In this document: one piece after another, positions 1 to 10,500 of the stretch
Numbering within the stretch: position 1 is the first letter of the stretch
Layout of the letters: each line of letters begins with the position of its first letter
DNA from: Miscanthus floridulus
Taxonomy: Eukaryota > Streptophyta > Magnoliopsida > Poales > Poaceae
DNA length: 64,000 nt
Direction of reading: 5' to 3'
Assembly (NCBI RefSeq): GCF_019320115.1
Contig: NC_089595.1
Span: 105,903,611-105,967,610, forward strand
Program-made: the position numbers and the translations under genes
The notes under the pieces: model-generated
Database searches by the model: none
Told to the model about the DNA's origin: nothing
What the model saw: the letters and a program-made list of their open reading frames with translations, nothing else

Positions 1-400
1 TCTTTTTTACAAAGTAAGTAGTTTTTTTCCTTTGCCGAGTGTCCTAGATCTGGGCACTCGGCAAAGTTTTTTTTTATCTTTTTCTTCTCCTTTTTTTCCA
101 GAAAAAATATTTTTATTTCTTTGCCGAGTGTCATAGATCTAGGCACTCGACAAAGTTTTTTTCTTCTCCTTTTTTCCCAGAAAAAAGATTTTATTTATTT
201 ACCGAGTACAAAAAACACTCAGCAAACCCTCTTTTTACCGAGTATTTTTTTTTTACACTCGGCAAATCTCATCTTTGCCGAGTGTTTTTTTTACGAGTGT
301 TTTTAGCGCAACACACGGCAAATAGCTTGTTTGCCGAGTGTCCGAGAGAATACACTCGGCAAACATAAAACACTCGACAAATTTTACGTTTCCGGTAGTG
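1..400. mobile_element. End of a CACTA (En/Spm) DNA transposon
   Basis: The stretch holds many direct and inverted copies of the 12-bp unit TTTGCCGAGTGT / ACACTCGGCAAA, the subterminal repeat layout of grass CACTA elements. It ends at 400 with ...TTTCCGGTAGTG, which on the other strand reads CACTACCGGAAA, the standard CACTA terminal inverted repeat. Only this end is present; the rest lies left of the window, so the 3-bp target duplication cannot be checked. No transposase is visible. The short reading frames here are by-products of the repeats. Confidence 0.9.
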
Positions 401-796
401 ATAGCAAGGAGTACTAGCTTCTTGGCCACCCCAGCCCTAACTCGCACCGAATCCATGTGATTACCCAATCAAGAATGATACTCGGCTTAACATGCCCATA
501 CATGATGTATGGTCTATATGGAAAATGTGCTCAAGACTCACTACAATATATAGATGCAATGGTCCTAAACCATCTCAAACGTGTTATGTCATCAGACCCC
601 CTCCCCCCGCGCGCTCGCCATGACTTTGCCCCTCACCAAGCCTCAATCACATCAATCATTCTTAGTCATCTTTCAGCTCTTCTGATCCTCAGCTAGCTGT
701 TCATTATCTAAAGCAATCAACTCCTATCCCGCATGAATAGTGAGAAACCCATCACATGCATCTTAGACATAAGTATTTCAAGCAATCAACATTCTA
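401..796. other. Gene-free interval
   Basis: No reading frame with recognisable protein content, no RNA gene and no clear repeat boundary. It contains a C-rich run near 598-612. Probably unannotated intergenic or old repeat DNA. Confidence 0.5.
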
Positions 797-897
797 AGGA
801 CCTGTTTGGAATCAAGGAATTTCACATGAATGATACATGAATTTCATAGAAGAAACGCAGGAACAGGAAAAAAAATCTTCCGTTCCAAACAGGGCCT
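797..897. mobile_element. Short MITE-like inverted-repeat element
   Basis: A ~100-bp segment bounded by CCTGTTTGGAA on the left and its complement TTCCAAACAGG on the right. The GGNCCTGTTTGGAA terminus is common among short non-autonomous grass DNA transposons. No clean target duplication was found, so family and exact ends are uncertain. Confidence 0.6.
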
Positions 898-1940
898 GAG
901 AAGTAAAGAATCAACACTAAGGTATGGAGGTGAACAACAAGTGGGTGTGATAGGTCATAGGCCTACATACATAAACATGCATCTTAAGTAACATAAACAA
1001 GTTATGCAATTTTAATAAAAGAAGCAAGATGCTTAGAGGCCTATCTTGGGGGTTTACTTGGGGTTCGACTGGTTCGGGTTCAGTAGCGAACTCAACCTCC
1101 GGCTCAACGTTCATCTCATCTATATGAGTTGCAATGATCATGGATGCATGAGGTAGAAACACTTTGAACATAGTTTGGAATACAAATAGGACAACATAGT
1201 GACATATTACTTCTGAGGTCTTAGGCTACAGGGTGCTAGTCGACATATACAAACTGCCCGTCTACTCAAGTCGGACCATTCGTATGAGGGGTTGGACTGT
1301 CCTTCCAGAACTTGTATGCTTCAGACTTGAGTGGGTTCATGAGGACCGTCCATAGCTAACCGTCAGACTATCCGAGTGGACGTGTCTGAGTTATATATGT
1401 TTGGGGTAGCTCAGATGGCATAACTCATAGGTGAAGTTTTGTTGGATTTTCCCTCTGAACAGGCGTACCGTCCGCCTAAACAGGTTGGGACTTATGCAGA
1501 CAAGGTGCTTCTCTGGTGTTGCCTTCATAGAAGATTTCACAAGACTATTATCAGTTAGTTTTTTACTTTTCTAAGATATATTGGCGGATTAATTAGTCAT
1601 CGTTGTTCTCGTTTATTTAGTCCTCTCATCAATAACATATTGTGGAATAATATACATTCTCATGATTAGTATCCAAACACTGAATATGCATCCAAAATAT
1701 AAACTCGATTATGAGTACGTAGTTGGGAAGCATGATTTTGCATTGGATTAATTAGATTGGATTAGAAGGATCCATTATTCAAAAATTCCAATTCATTTCT
1801 TCTTCAAATATTCACTTGTGGCATATATAGTCCATATTTCTCTGATGATTTATCTTACAAAGAAAGGACAAAGAAAAAGTCTTTCTCATGGAAAGGCATA
1901 TTATTGTTTATTTTTAGGGATAAAAAATCGCAACATACTA
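898..1940. other. Gene-free interval, possibly decayed LTR material
   Basis: No supported gene. Around 1250-1500 the text is rich in short GACCGTCC/GGACCGTC-like phrases of the kind seen in decayed grass LTRs, but I could not find paired LTR ends or a target duplication. Confidence 0.4.
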
Positions 1941-2180
1941 GGCCTCGTTCACTTTGCAAAAAAAGTGAACCCGATAAATAGTACCACTTTCGTCTTATTT
2001 GGCAAATATTGTCCAATCGTGGACCAACTAGGCTCAAAAGATTCATCTCGTGATTTTCAACTAAACCGTGTAATTAGTTTTTTTTTTACCTACATTTAAT
2101 ACTCCATGCAAGCGGCTAAAAATTGATGTGATGGGAAAGAGTGAAAAAACTTAGAATTTAGATGGCATCTAAACAAGGCC
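1941..2180. mobile_element. MITE with TIRs and 3-bp CTA target duplication
   Basis: Starts GGCCTCGTTCACTTTGC and ends ...AAACAAGGCC, imperfect terminal inverted repeats of the GGCC(T)TGTTTA type. The trinucleotide CTA flanks it on both sides (1938-1940 and 2181-2183). A 3-bp TWA-like duplication suits a PIF/Harbinger (Tourist-like) origin, but the family is inferred. About 240 bp, with no coding capacity. Confidence 0.75.
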
Positions 2181-2183
2181 CTA

Positions 2184-2690
2184 GTTACGGACCTGTCTAT
2201 CCGACTAGTCAGATGGTCCGTCTGGGCATGACATGAAAACAACCCTCTCTAGAATGGAGAGAATATCCATGTATCGTCCGTCTATGCTTCCATACTGTGA
2301 TCCTAGGGGATCTGCTGGCTAGGCCATGCATTTGTGGATTGGATGTGGGATCTGTGCAGAGGTGATTAGCCTTTGCTGGTCAGGTTCTACTCTAGCGGTC
2401 CGTCGTCTGCTAGGTTCTACTTTACCATCCGTGAAAGGGAGAAGAGTGAGAGTGAGGAAGGGATAGAAAAAAGGACGTTGCAACTGAGGGACGGCGGACC
2501 AAAGAAATTATTGTACTCCTCACATTTTGCCAGTTTGGTTGATGCACCCCAATCAATTTCCTTCTCAAACACGACACAATGTAGAATTGCCAACCCATGG
2601 TGTACACGTACATATATACTAGCCTAAAGCGAGTACACGTGCAAGCTGGCTACAAACATGATTATATAGGCTGTAATCCTTCGTATAACG
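2184..2690. other. Gene-free interval
   Basis: No coding or RNA feature can be supported. The reading frames at 2373-2627 and 2597-3334 have low-complexity content; the second runs across the LTR boundary at 3194, so it is not a gene. Confidence 0.45.
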
Positions 2691-3193
2691 CTCTAGATGC
2701 TGGGCTGCCCGTGCCAGCTCAACGACCGCCCTTTTTATGTGCTCATCCACTCCTCCAGCCATTTAAAAAAAAAAACTCACCTCACAGCAGCGCTACTACA
2801 GGTATCCGTGAGACCGCGACTGCGCTCCACCGCACCTCTACTCCGTCAGGCGCCATCTCCACCGCGCCAGAGTGCAGCAGCTTGTCTTTCTCCCTCTCCA
2901 CCACGCCTCTCACCCGTTGCGGCCTTCTCCATCGAACCTACCGTGGCCTTCTTCATCGGAGCGGTGAGCTCTGCACCGGTGAACTCCACGCGCCGACGAG
3001 CCTCCATTCCGAAATAGCAAGGAGATATTGCGCTGAAAGCGTATGTTTCAAGTGTTTTAGATGTTTCAGAGGTACGCTGCAAGTGTTTTATGCGGATGTT
3101 GCAAAAGTAGATCGGGATGTTGCATATGTTGCAAGTATTTCAGAGGCATATTGCAAGAGTTTGTTCAAAATGTTTCATCTGTTTCAGACGTAT
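2691..3193. repeat. Left piece of a grass repeat rich in TGTTGCAAGTGTTTCA units
   Basis: From about 3010 the sequence is a run of diverged units built from TGTTGCA, AAGTGTTT and TTTCAGA(C/T)G. The same units resume at 54534, immediately after the large Ty3 element, and the break is marked by the 5-bp duplication cgtat (3189-3193 and 54534-54538). Further right the repeat is broken again by a solo LTR at 54901. The family is a recurring non-coding grass repeat that I do not name with confidence. The left end near 2691 is estimated. Confidence 0.6.
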
Positions 3194-3509
3194 TGTCGGT
3201 GTTTCGTACAAGCACCGGTAAGTAAATTTATAGTAATGTGCGTTAGGCTCGGATGGTGCGCTAAAGGATACAAGATTTATACTGGTTCGGGCCGAATGTC
3301 CCTACGTCCAGTTTGTTGCTGCTCGTGTTATTAGCATCGAAAAATGGTTCATAGTAGGGGGTACAAACGATCGAGAGAGCGACTGGTCCCAAGTCTCTGA
3401 TGGAAGGGTTGAAAGGAGGCCAAGAGCTTGATCGCAGCTTGACTGTGTGAGTGTTGTGTGCTATGCCGTCAAAGATCCCCCCCCCTCTTGGTGGAGGAAG
3501 CGCATCCCC

Positions 3510-3516
3510 TTTTATA
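3510..3516 (-). promoter_or_regulatory. Probable LTR TATA box (copy in left LTR)
   Basis: On the minus strand this reads TATAAAA within CTATAAAAGGGGATGCGC. The same site is at 53468-53474 in the right LTR, which is the 5' LTR of the element and so the copy that would drive gag-pol. It is the best TATA match in the sense direction of the LTR. The transcription start itself is not visible. Confidence 0.6.
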
Positions 3517-4199
3517 GATGAAGGAGCTGGCTTTACAAGGGTGAGGGCTTTAGGATGCGTATTTTACCTAGTCTTGTGGCTCACGTCTACCCGGCCTGGT
3601 TCTTCGTTCTGATGAGTGCGAAGGAAGATAAGCGCCTACAATACTGTCGATGCCTCTGTAGAATGTCAGGTTGGTTATAGAATGCTACCCTGCGCAGAGT
3701 ATGGGCTGCAGTACAGTGGTTTTGACTTATGAGTCTCCCTCAGCCTTGCTCCGCACGCCTTTTGGTTCCTATGAGTCTTCGTCGGAGGGACGAGGGGTTG
3801 GGAAGCAGGCATAGCTCTCTTGGGGCCATAACGTGGTGACGGAATATCCATCGTTCGTGGAGATAGCAAATCCTTTTCTGGAGCGTAGCGGTTGTCGTAT
3901 ATCTTCGTCAGGTTCCGTGTCCCAGAGCTGAAGGCGGCGCCTACAACTCTACAGGGTGAGGGGCACGCACCTGAAACACCTTTCGGGCTCTGCGGCGCCC
4001 GGAAGGGTCTAAAGCATCTGTCCCGTCGTTCCCTGACAGTACTTTTCCTGCCAGGGCGTAGGGTATGGTCCTTGGTGCTATGGTTGACCCGAACGTCTTG
4101 TCTTGCCCTGTACCCATCACCATGAGGGAACAGGGAGAAGTTGTCAGGTAAGATGAAAATCGGTCTTTAGATACTGAGCAGGGCGAGGCTCGTTCCTGG

Positions 4200-4455
4200 C
4201 CGTCGGGTGAAGCGGAGGCCAGTCCTTATCTCTTGGTCGAGACCGAGCCCGCCCCTCCGGGGTCGGGCGAGGCGGAGTCTATCCCTCAGCCCTCAGGCGA
4301 AACCGAGCTCGCCCTAAAGGCGTCGGGCGAGGCGGAGTCTATCCTTTAGCCCTCGGGCGAGACCGAGCTTGCCTCAAAGGCGTCGGGCGAGGCGGAGTCT
4401 ATCCCTCAGCCCTCGGGCGAGACCGAGCTTGCCCCAAAGGCGTTGGGCGAGGCGG
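4200..4455. repeat. ~60-bp tandem repeat inside the outer LTR
   Basis: Units of about 60 bp built on GGGCGAGGCGGAGTCTATCC and CTCGGGCGAGACCGAGC recur at about 4261, 4321, 4381 and 4441 with a few substitutions. The same block is at about 54160-54414 in the other LTR, so it predates insertion. Confidence 0.85.
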
Positions 4456-4575
4456 AACCAAACTTGTGTCATTCGAGCAAGAGACGTTATTGCGCCCTTA
4501 TCCATCCAAAAGTTTTTAACGCTCGGTGGTTATTGGTTCCACCTTCTGGGGTACCCCGGTATTAGGTCCCCGACA

Positions 4576-5152
4576 GTAGCCCCCGAGCCTCTAGGTGATT
4601 CAGATAGAACCGCTTGGAGGGTGTTTTTGATTTCGTCGGAGTTATTTTGCCAGAGGGTGCGCTCGCAGAGGGTGCGCGCGAGCGCACCCGATGGGTGTAG
4701 CCCCCGAGCCCCTAGGTGATTCGAGCAGGGTCGCCCAGGGGGTTGTAACGGACCCTTCGCGGGTAAGGCTGAAGGACTTAGTTTTTTGTCAACCGGATAT
4801 TTTTTTCGAGGGGGTCGTGGTATCCCGTTCGCGGGGATCTCATTCAGGGCTGACCTAATTTGCGCTTGTCCGTGGACTAGGATCCTAGTAATTCTTGCGC
4901 CCTTGATTTCGGATCGTTCGCGGACCCGTCCTCAGTTAGGCCGGCCGTCGAGCTTCTGGGCCCTAGGTGGGCCAAAATAGAAAAAATCTTTGTGACCTGC
5001 CTTCCCCAGGTGGGGAAGGCGAGCCGACTACCGTGATTTTTGGTGGGAAAGGATAGGGACTACGGGCGCGTGTCCCGCGACGCGACGCGGCGGTGCGCGT
5101 GGCAGGCCCGGAGATCGAGGCGGACGGTTGCCCTTCTCACATTCGTCGCCCC
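4576..5152. other. Outer element 3' spacer with polypurine tract
   Basis: Directly after the LTR the plus strand reads GTAGCCCCCGAGCCTCTAGG; on the minus strand this is a purine-rich tract (GGCTCGGGGGCTAC) abutting the LTR, the expected place for second-strand priming. A second copy of GTAGCCCCCGAGCC...TAGGTGATTC lies at about 4697. No supported ORF lies in the rest. Confidence 0.65.
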
Positions 5153-5159
5153 TATAAAA
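5153..5159 (+). promoter_or_regulatory. Antisense TATA box for the element's extra ORF
   Basis: TATAAAA in the context CGCCCCTATAAAACCATGG, 171 bp upstream of the first ATG of the antisense ORF (5330). A start about 30 bp downstream would give a ~145-nt 5' leader. This suggests the antisense ORF has its own promoter inside the retrotransposon. Confidence 0.6.
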
Positions 5160-5329
5160 CCATGGGGTTCGCCCCCAAGGTTCCGTATTTCGCCCCCTTA
5201 CCTTTACGTCTGAAACATCCACTGCCAATCGTCCCAGCCTCCTGTGCCCACACCGCCACCGTCGACTGGCTTGCATCTGTGTTGTAGCCGCTGTTAAGCT
5301 TGCGCCTACCTTTCTCCCCAATTGCTTTA

Positions 5330-7590
5330 ATGGAGTTGTGGGGCAGATCTAGCATCACCTCATGGCGTTTGGAGGGCCTCGTCCACCGTGGCCTTCTCCA
5401 CCCGCTGTCCGCCGTCTAGGAGTGGCTGCTACCTGGCGACGAGGGTGAGCCGGTGCCGCCCAAAGGGTATGTCGTTTCTTTTGCCATCTTCCATGAGCGG
5501 GGATTTGCGGTACCCACGCATAGATTCCTTCGGGGGCTGCTGGATTATTATGAGGTGGAGCTGCAGCATCTAACTCCCAACGGGGTTCAACATATGGTGG
5601 CGTTTGTTGCCTTGTGCGAGGGTTTCCTGGGGATCGATCCCCATTTTGATCTGTGGTGGTATTTCTTTACCATTAGTTTGTCGAAGAGGAAGATTGGGGG
5701 GAAAGATGTGAACGCGCCAATGGGATGTGCCAGCATTCATCTGCGCCATACCCGGTCGAGGGGTTACCCATACATGCGTCTAGCGACATCCAATAAGGGA
5801 TGGCACTCACAGTGGTTTTATGTTAGGGATGATGTGAGTGCCACCCTACCGAGGTACACTGGATGCCTTATTGAAGAGGCTCCGGAGTCGTGGGGCTAGG
5901 GCGTCCAGTCCAAAGACAAGAAACACCTCTCCGACCTTCTTTCCACCCTCCAAGCCCTGAAGGATCAGGGCGTAAAGGGGACAGGGATTATCGGCGCCTA
6001 TCATGCGAGGAGGGTGGCACCGCTGATGGCGCGCGTGCTTCCCCTACATCGGATGATGCCTGGAATGTCGTTCGAGGGGATGGTGCTTGTTGACGAGGCG
6101 CTCCCTTTTTCGGAAGTGGCGCAGCGCATTAAGGAGGTGATGGAGCCGACGAAGGATTCCAAAGGCAGCGTCCTCGACATTATGTATCCGGTGCCCGGAC
6201 ATCCCCCAATGCGGCCGGAACCTGGGTTCTTCGAATTCGTAAGCCCTCTTCTCCCGTGCTCTTTCTTTTCCTGAATCTCCATTTTTTTGATACTTGCTTT
6301 TGCGACGTTGGGACCAGCCGAGGGGGCTAGTCTTCAAAGATAGTCTGGTTCCACTACCGAAGGACAAGGCCATGGTGGTGGCGAATCGACTCACGTCCGA
6401 GCGGGACAAGAAAGCAAGGGAGCAGATGAAGAAGGCAAAACGACTGAAGCAGGAGGCATGAGATCAGGGAGAGGACATGAGCAGTGATGACGACGACGAC
6501 GATGATGATGATGATGATGAGGTAGTCATCGATGTGGATTGGGGTGTCCTTGAGGATGAGGACATGCTGACAAGTGCCCACCCGTTCGTGCAGGGATCCT
6601 TCCCGTTCCATGCGGAGGGAAGTGAGTCGGTGGAGGCCGGAGAGTCCGCCGCTTCGCACGGTGTGCCGGCCGAGGATCGGTGGATGAGGGAAGGCGGGCT
6701 TGCCACCGCCAACCCCGAGGCAATGGTGGAGGGGAGTGGCTCTGGTGCCGTGCCCCATGAGACAATGGAGAGGAGCGGCTCTGGTGTCGCGCCCCATGAG
6801 ACGATGGAGGGGAGCGACTCTAGTGCCGCGCCCCATGACGAGGTGAGGGAGATGAGCCCCACTACCTCGGAGCAGGGGCAGGCTCGAAATGGTCCTGCCC
6901 AGACGAGTCAGGGCAGGGATCTGGGGATCTGTCCCTAAAACACTTCCGCCGGCCAAGGGTGTTAGCGTAAGCTGCTGATTCCCCTATTTTCATCCTTTTT
7001 CCATTTCTATTTTGACCTAATGGCTATTACCTTTGTGTAGGTTCTTGCGGACGGGTCACCCCCTGGGGCTGGCACCCAAGAAGAGCCTCGCCATTCAAGT
7101 GGGACAGATGGCGTCGCCTGGCGTCACCCTTGTTTCGGGCAGGAGTGGTGCCGACGTTGGAGCCACGTTGGCCGACCCGACGGCGTCTGTGGTGGCGCCC
7201 ACCCCCATGGAGGTTACTGAGCAGGCGGCTTCCTCTATGGAGGACGTGGTACAGCCAGCTGAGGGCCGCATACCACCGGTGGAGGTGGTTATGACCGCGC
7301 CAAGCCAGGATCAGCCGGGCGTAGCCGTGGTGGCGCTCGAGGGCGTAGTGCAATCCGCGCCACCGGGGGCCCAGGTGGATCCGCCCGTGGTGCTCGAAGC
7401 AGCCCAGATGGAGGAGGGTCTAGTCAGAGGGTCCTCGAGCGCGGTGGTGGTGCCGCATAGGGTCAGGAGGGAGCCACCCCCGGCCCCTTTGTCGGAAGGA
7501 AGCCGCTCCCCCGCGCGAGGGGAGCCACCGCTCCAGTGGATGGCCGCCTAGGATCCGACGTCGGCTCTTTTCTCGCTCGATGATCATGCC
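5330..7590 (+). pseudogene. Antisense ORF of the Tat element, 5' part (Transposase_28-like), broken
   Basis: Reads opposite to gag-pol, as in other Tat elements. Exon 1 (5330-6238) starts with ATG and carries a domain of the 'putative gypsy type transposon' family (PF04195): an HERGF segment near 5493, then CEGFLGI, DLWWYFF and SNKGWHSQWFYVRDD. A GT donor at 6239 and AG before 6318 join in phase. Exon 2 (to 6966) has a basic stretch and a run of eleven aspartates (about 6486-6520). Exon 3 opens at 7041 after TGTGTAG. Stops interrupt it at about 5417 (TAG), 5897 (TAG), 6459 (TGA) and 7549 (TAG), and a frame change lies near 6937. At 7590 it is cut mid-codon-row by the nested chromovirus array and resumes at 42757. 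Its function is unknown in the family; here it cannot be made whole. Confidence 0.8.
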
Positions 7591-10500
7591 TGTAACACCC
7601 TCGGTGTTTGGCTTCTACTAATTGCATTTCATCTCATAAACATGTGCATCATTTATCTCATCATGTCATTTTCCCTGAAACATACATATGAAACATTCGC
7701 ATATTCTGTTTGTTTTGTACTAGATTGTTTGTGAATGGTAGTAGTGCAACATAACAATGAAACATGAATTTCCCATGTCTTGAAGCATGGCAACAGGGTA
7801 GTAATGTGACAAGTATAGGATAACAACAAGGTCACGCAACATGTGAAACACTGTATTGAAACATATGTATGAATTGCTTGTTTTTATCTCTGTATCACAT
7901 GTGATCCTTAGAAGTGGTATAACAATTTTGTAAATTGGTTGATCATGGTCTATTACACCTTAACTACACTTAGGTTACTTGTTGGGACATTGTTCATGTA
8001 GATCAAAATGACCAAAATGCCCTCAAGTGCAAGTTTGACTAGAATTGACCATAGGAGTCTCATTGTTTGACTGTTTAAAAAGTGTAACTTAGAGACTTTG
8101 CATGGCTGTGCACTCTTTACAAAAGTTGTAGCAAATTTATCAAGGAACAAAAGTTGTTTTATAGCCAAGTCATGAAAATGGCTAGAACATGCTCAAACAT
8201 GGTCCACAAGTCAGAAATACATGCTGATTGCAACACTGAAAAATATGCTAAGTCTTAACTGCATTTCAGTTGCATCGAGCTCACTTTGGCTTCGTGTAAC
8301 TTCGGATCCATGGCGTGTTAGGTGTTGGTCATTGAAATGAAATTGTAGAGGGAATATAGGTCTACAACTTTGATGTTCAATTCTTCCACTAACTCGTCAC
8401 GGTTTAGGAGTAAATCATTGTCAAAGTATCGCTGTCAGGCGTCGGCTTTAGCACTGAATCGCGTTTTTCAGAAAATCTTCAGTACCGCCGTGGCCGACCG
8501 TTCAGAAAAACGACGCCGCGTGTCCGCCACCCGTCGCCGCTCGCCTGAGCGCGCTGGCCACGCGCCGTGCGCGTCCTGCCGTCGCAGCCGCGCCTTGAAG
8601 CCACCCCGCGTCTGCCCGTCGAGTCGCCGTTCCATTTCGCATTTCCCCCTCCTTCCTCCGCGCGCACAGCGACCGGAACGCCGAAGCACCGCCGAGCCAT
8701 TTCCACCCAAAACCAAGCGCCATTGCCCGATTCGTCCCTGACGCAGCACCACCGTGAGCTTCTCCACGTCCGTGACCCCACCGCCACTCCATTTTCGCCT
8801 CAGGTAGCTCTCACCGTGAGCGCGGCTCCATCGGGTCGCCATGACCGCCGTCGGCCGAGCGCGCGCATGGCCGTGCTGCTCGAGCCCCTTCCATCCCTTT
8901 CTCCCCCTTGCGCTAGATGCTGTGAACTCTACTGAAGCTCGTAGAGTCGGCCATTAGGGTCGAGACGCCTTGGCCTCGCCGGAGCCGGCAGTGCCGTGGC
9001 CGAGCGCCGCCGTGGCCATCGCCACCCCTCCTTGTCGCGTCAATAGCCATGAATAAGGGTTCCCCTAGGTCCGCTAGGATGAGGCGAGCACGTAGACACC
9101 CTTGCCTTCGCCGGAGAAGCTCCCGGCAACGAGCTTCGCCGCCGTCCCCTTCTCCTCCCCTGTTTCCCTCGTTGACGCGCGGGCCCTTCTTGTCAGCCGT
9201 CGCGGCTGAGGCGGGAGCCCAGCGTGGGCCGCGTCGTGTTGGGCCGCGCCAGCGCGTGAGTCGCGGGCCGCCGGTTCTTGGGCTGGCCCGTGTAGGGCTG
9301 AGTGTTGTTTCCTATTTTATTTCGTTTATTTATTTCACAGATTTATGTACATCTTGAAAAATATGTAGCTCCTAGTATATAGATCCAAATGCTATGGTTC
9401 TAATTTTGTTAAGTTCCTGGTCATGTCTAGTATTTAATAAAAATATAATAGGAGCACATGTTTTAGAAAACTTGGATGAATTAAATAGGAGTTTGAAATG
9501 TGTTTTTAGAAGCATGCAAACTTGTTTGAATTTTATCTTGAGTTTCTGTGGTCCAAAAATTATGAAATTTTGTGGGTCCTCTATTTTGGTTTATTATAAG
9601 CTCTGGTAAAAATTTCAGAGCTAGTGCATGTGTAGTTTTTAAGTTATAGAATTTCCTTTTATTAATAGGTGGATCTTGTGTGAATTTTCATAATTTTTCT
9701 ATAGATCCAGTGAAGGAGAAATTTTATGGGTACTATTATTATGCTATAATGATGCTTGGAAAAATGTGAAATCTGTTGCTTGACACTTTTCATTAGGATT
9801 TCTTAATTATGCCATTTTAAGCTAGTATGCCTTATCATTTTTGTGTAGACTGTTATACTTACTCAATGGCTTTGAAATTTTTATGGTAGTCTATGTGAAG
9901 CATGAGATAGCTACTGTAATTTTTGTAGATTTTTATGAATAGTTTTACTATATATTGCTTAAATCACCTAATTAACTAAATAAATTGGAAAAGGATATTA
10001 AATAATTTATTTAGAAGTTAGCACTATACTTTCTGATGTTTCTTAGGTATGAAAAACAAGTTGGTAAACTTTGTTTGGTCAAATTTGGCTTTTGCATCAT
10101 CATTAAATAATTAAGTTAGTAACCCTGTCAATTCTGGACAGATTCTAGATTTTCTAGAATTAGAGTTGGTCAACTTCAGAATCGTGCTTTGATGTTTACA
10201 AATGAATTGTAGAGAATTTCATAAGCTTTCCAGAATGTTCTCTTGCAAGTCATTTGGATTATAGAACTCTGGTTATGATAGAATTAAGTTACTACTTGTT
10301 GCATATGGAGCTTTAGCTGTTATTTTAGGTATGTCGTTACTATTCTAAGTTCATGGTATTGTTCCTAGGTGTTAGGCCTTTAACTGAAGATGAGCATCTT
10401 TATCTTAGGTTATGCAGGTTAGGTAAGTTGCTCTTGTTATTTAAGTTAAGTTGGATACATGCTTAAAGTGATTTGAATAGAGCAAATTACTCGGTAAACG

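Larger units (their letters stand above)
3194..4575 (-). repeat. Outer Tat element, 3' LTR (left in this window)
   Basis: 1382 bp, TGTCGG...CCGACA. It matches 53154-54533 along its whole length. In the first ~180 bp I count by eye roughly a dozen differences, mostly transitions. It contains a minus-strand TATA box and a ~60-bp tandem repeat block. It is preceded by the target duplication cgtat. Confidence 0.93.

Noticed and set aside
121..696. Short frames at the left end
   Set aside because: They come from CACTA subterminal repeats or unstructured DNA, without domains.
2597..3334. 245-codon open frame on the plus strand
   Set aside because: It crosses from the base repeat into the LTR at 3194, has low-complexity content and no domain.
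4200..4455. CRISPR-like array (regular ~60-bp repeats)
   Set aside because: The units are contiguous diverged tandem repeats without unique spacers, inside an LTR of a plant element; the same block is in the partner LTR.
8370..8935. Several overlapping 100-125-codon frames on both strands in the LTR GC-rich block
   Set aside because: High GC suppresses stop codons on both strands; the frames differ between LTR copies by frameshifts and show no domain.
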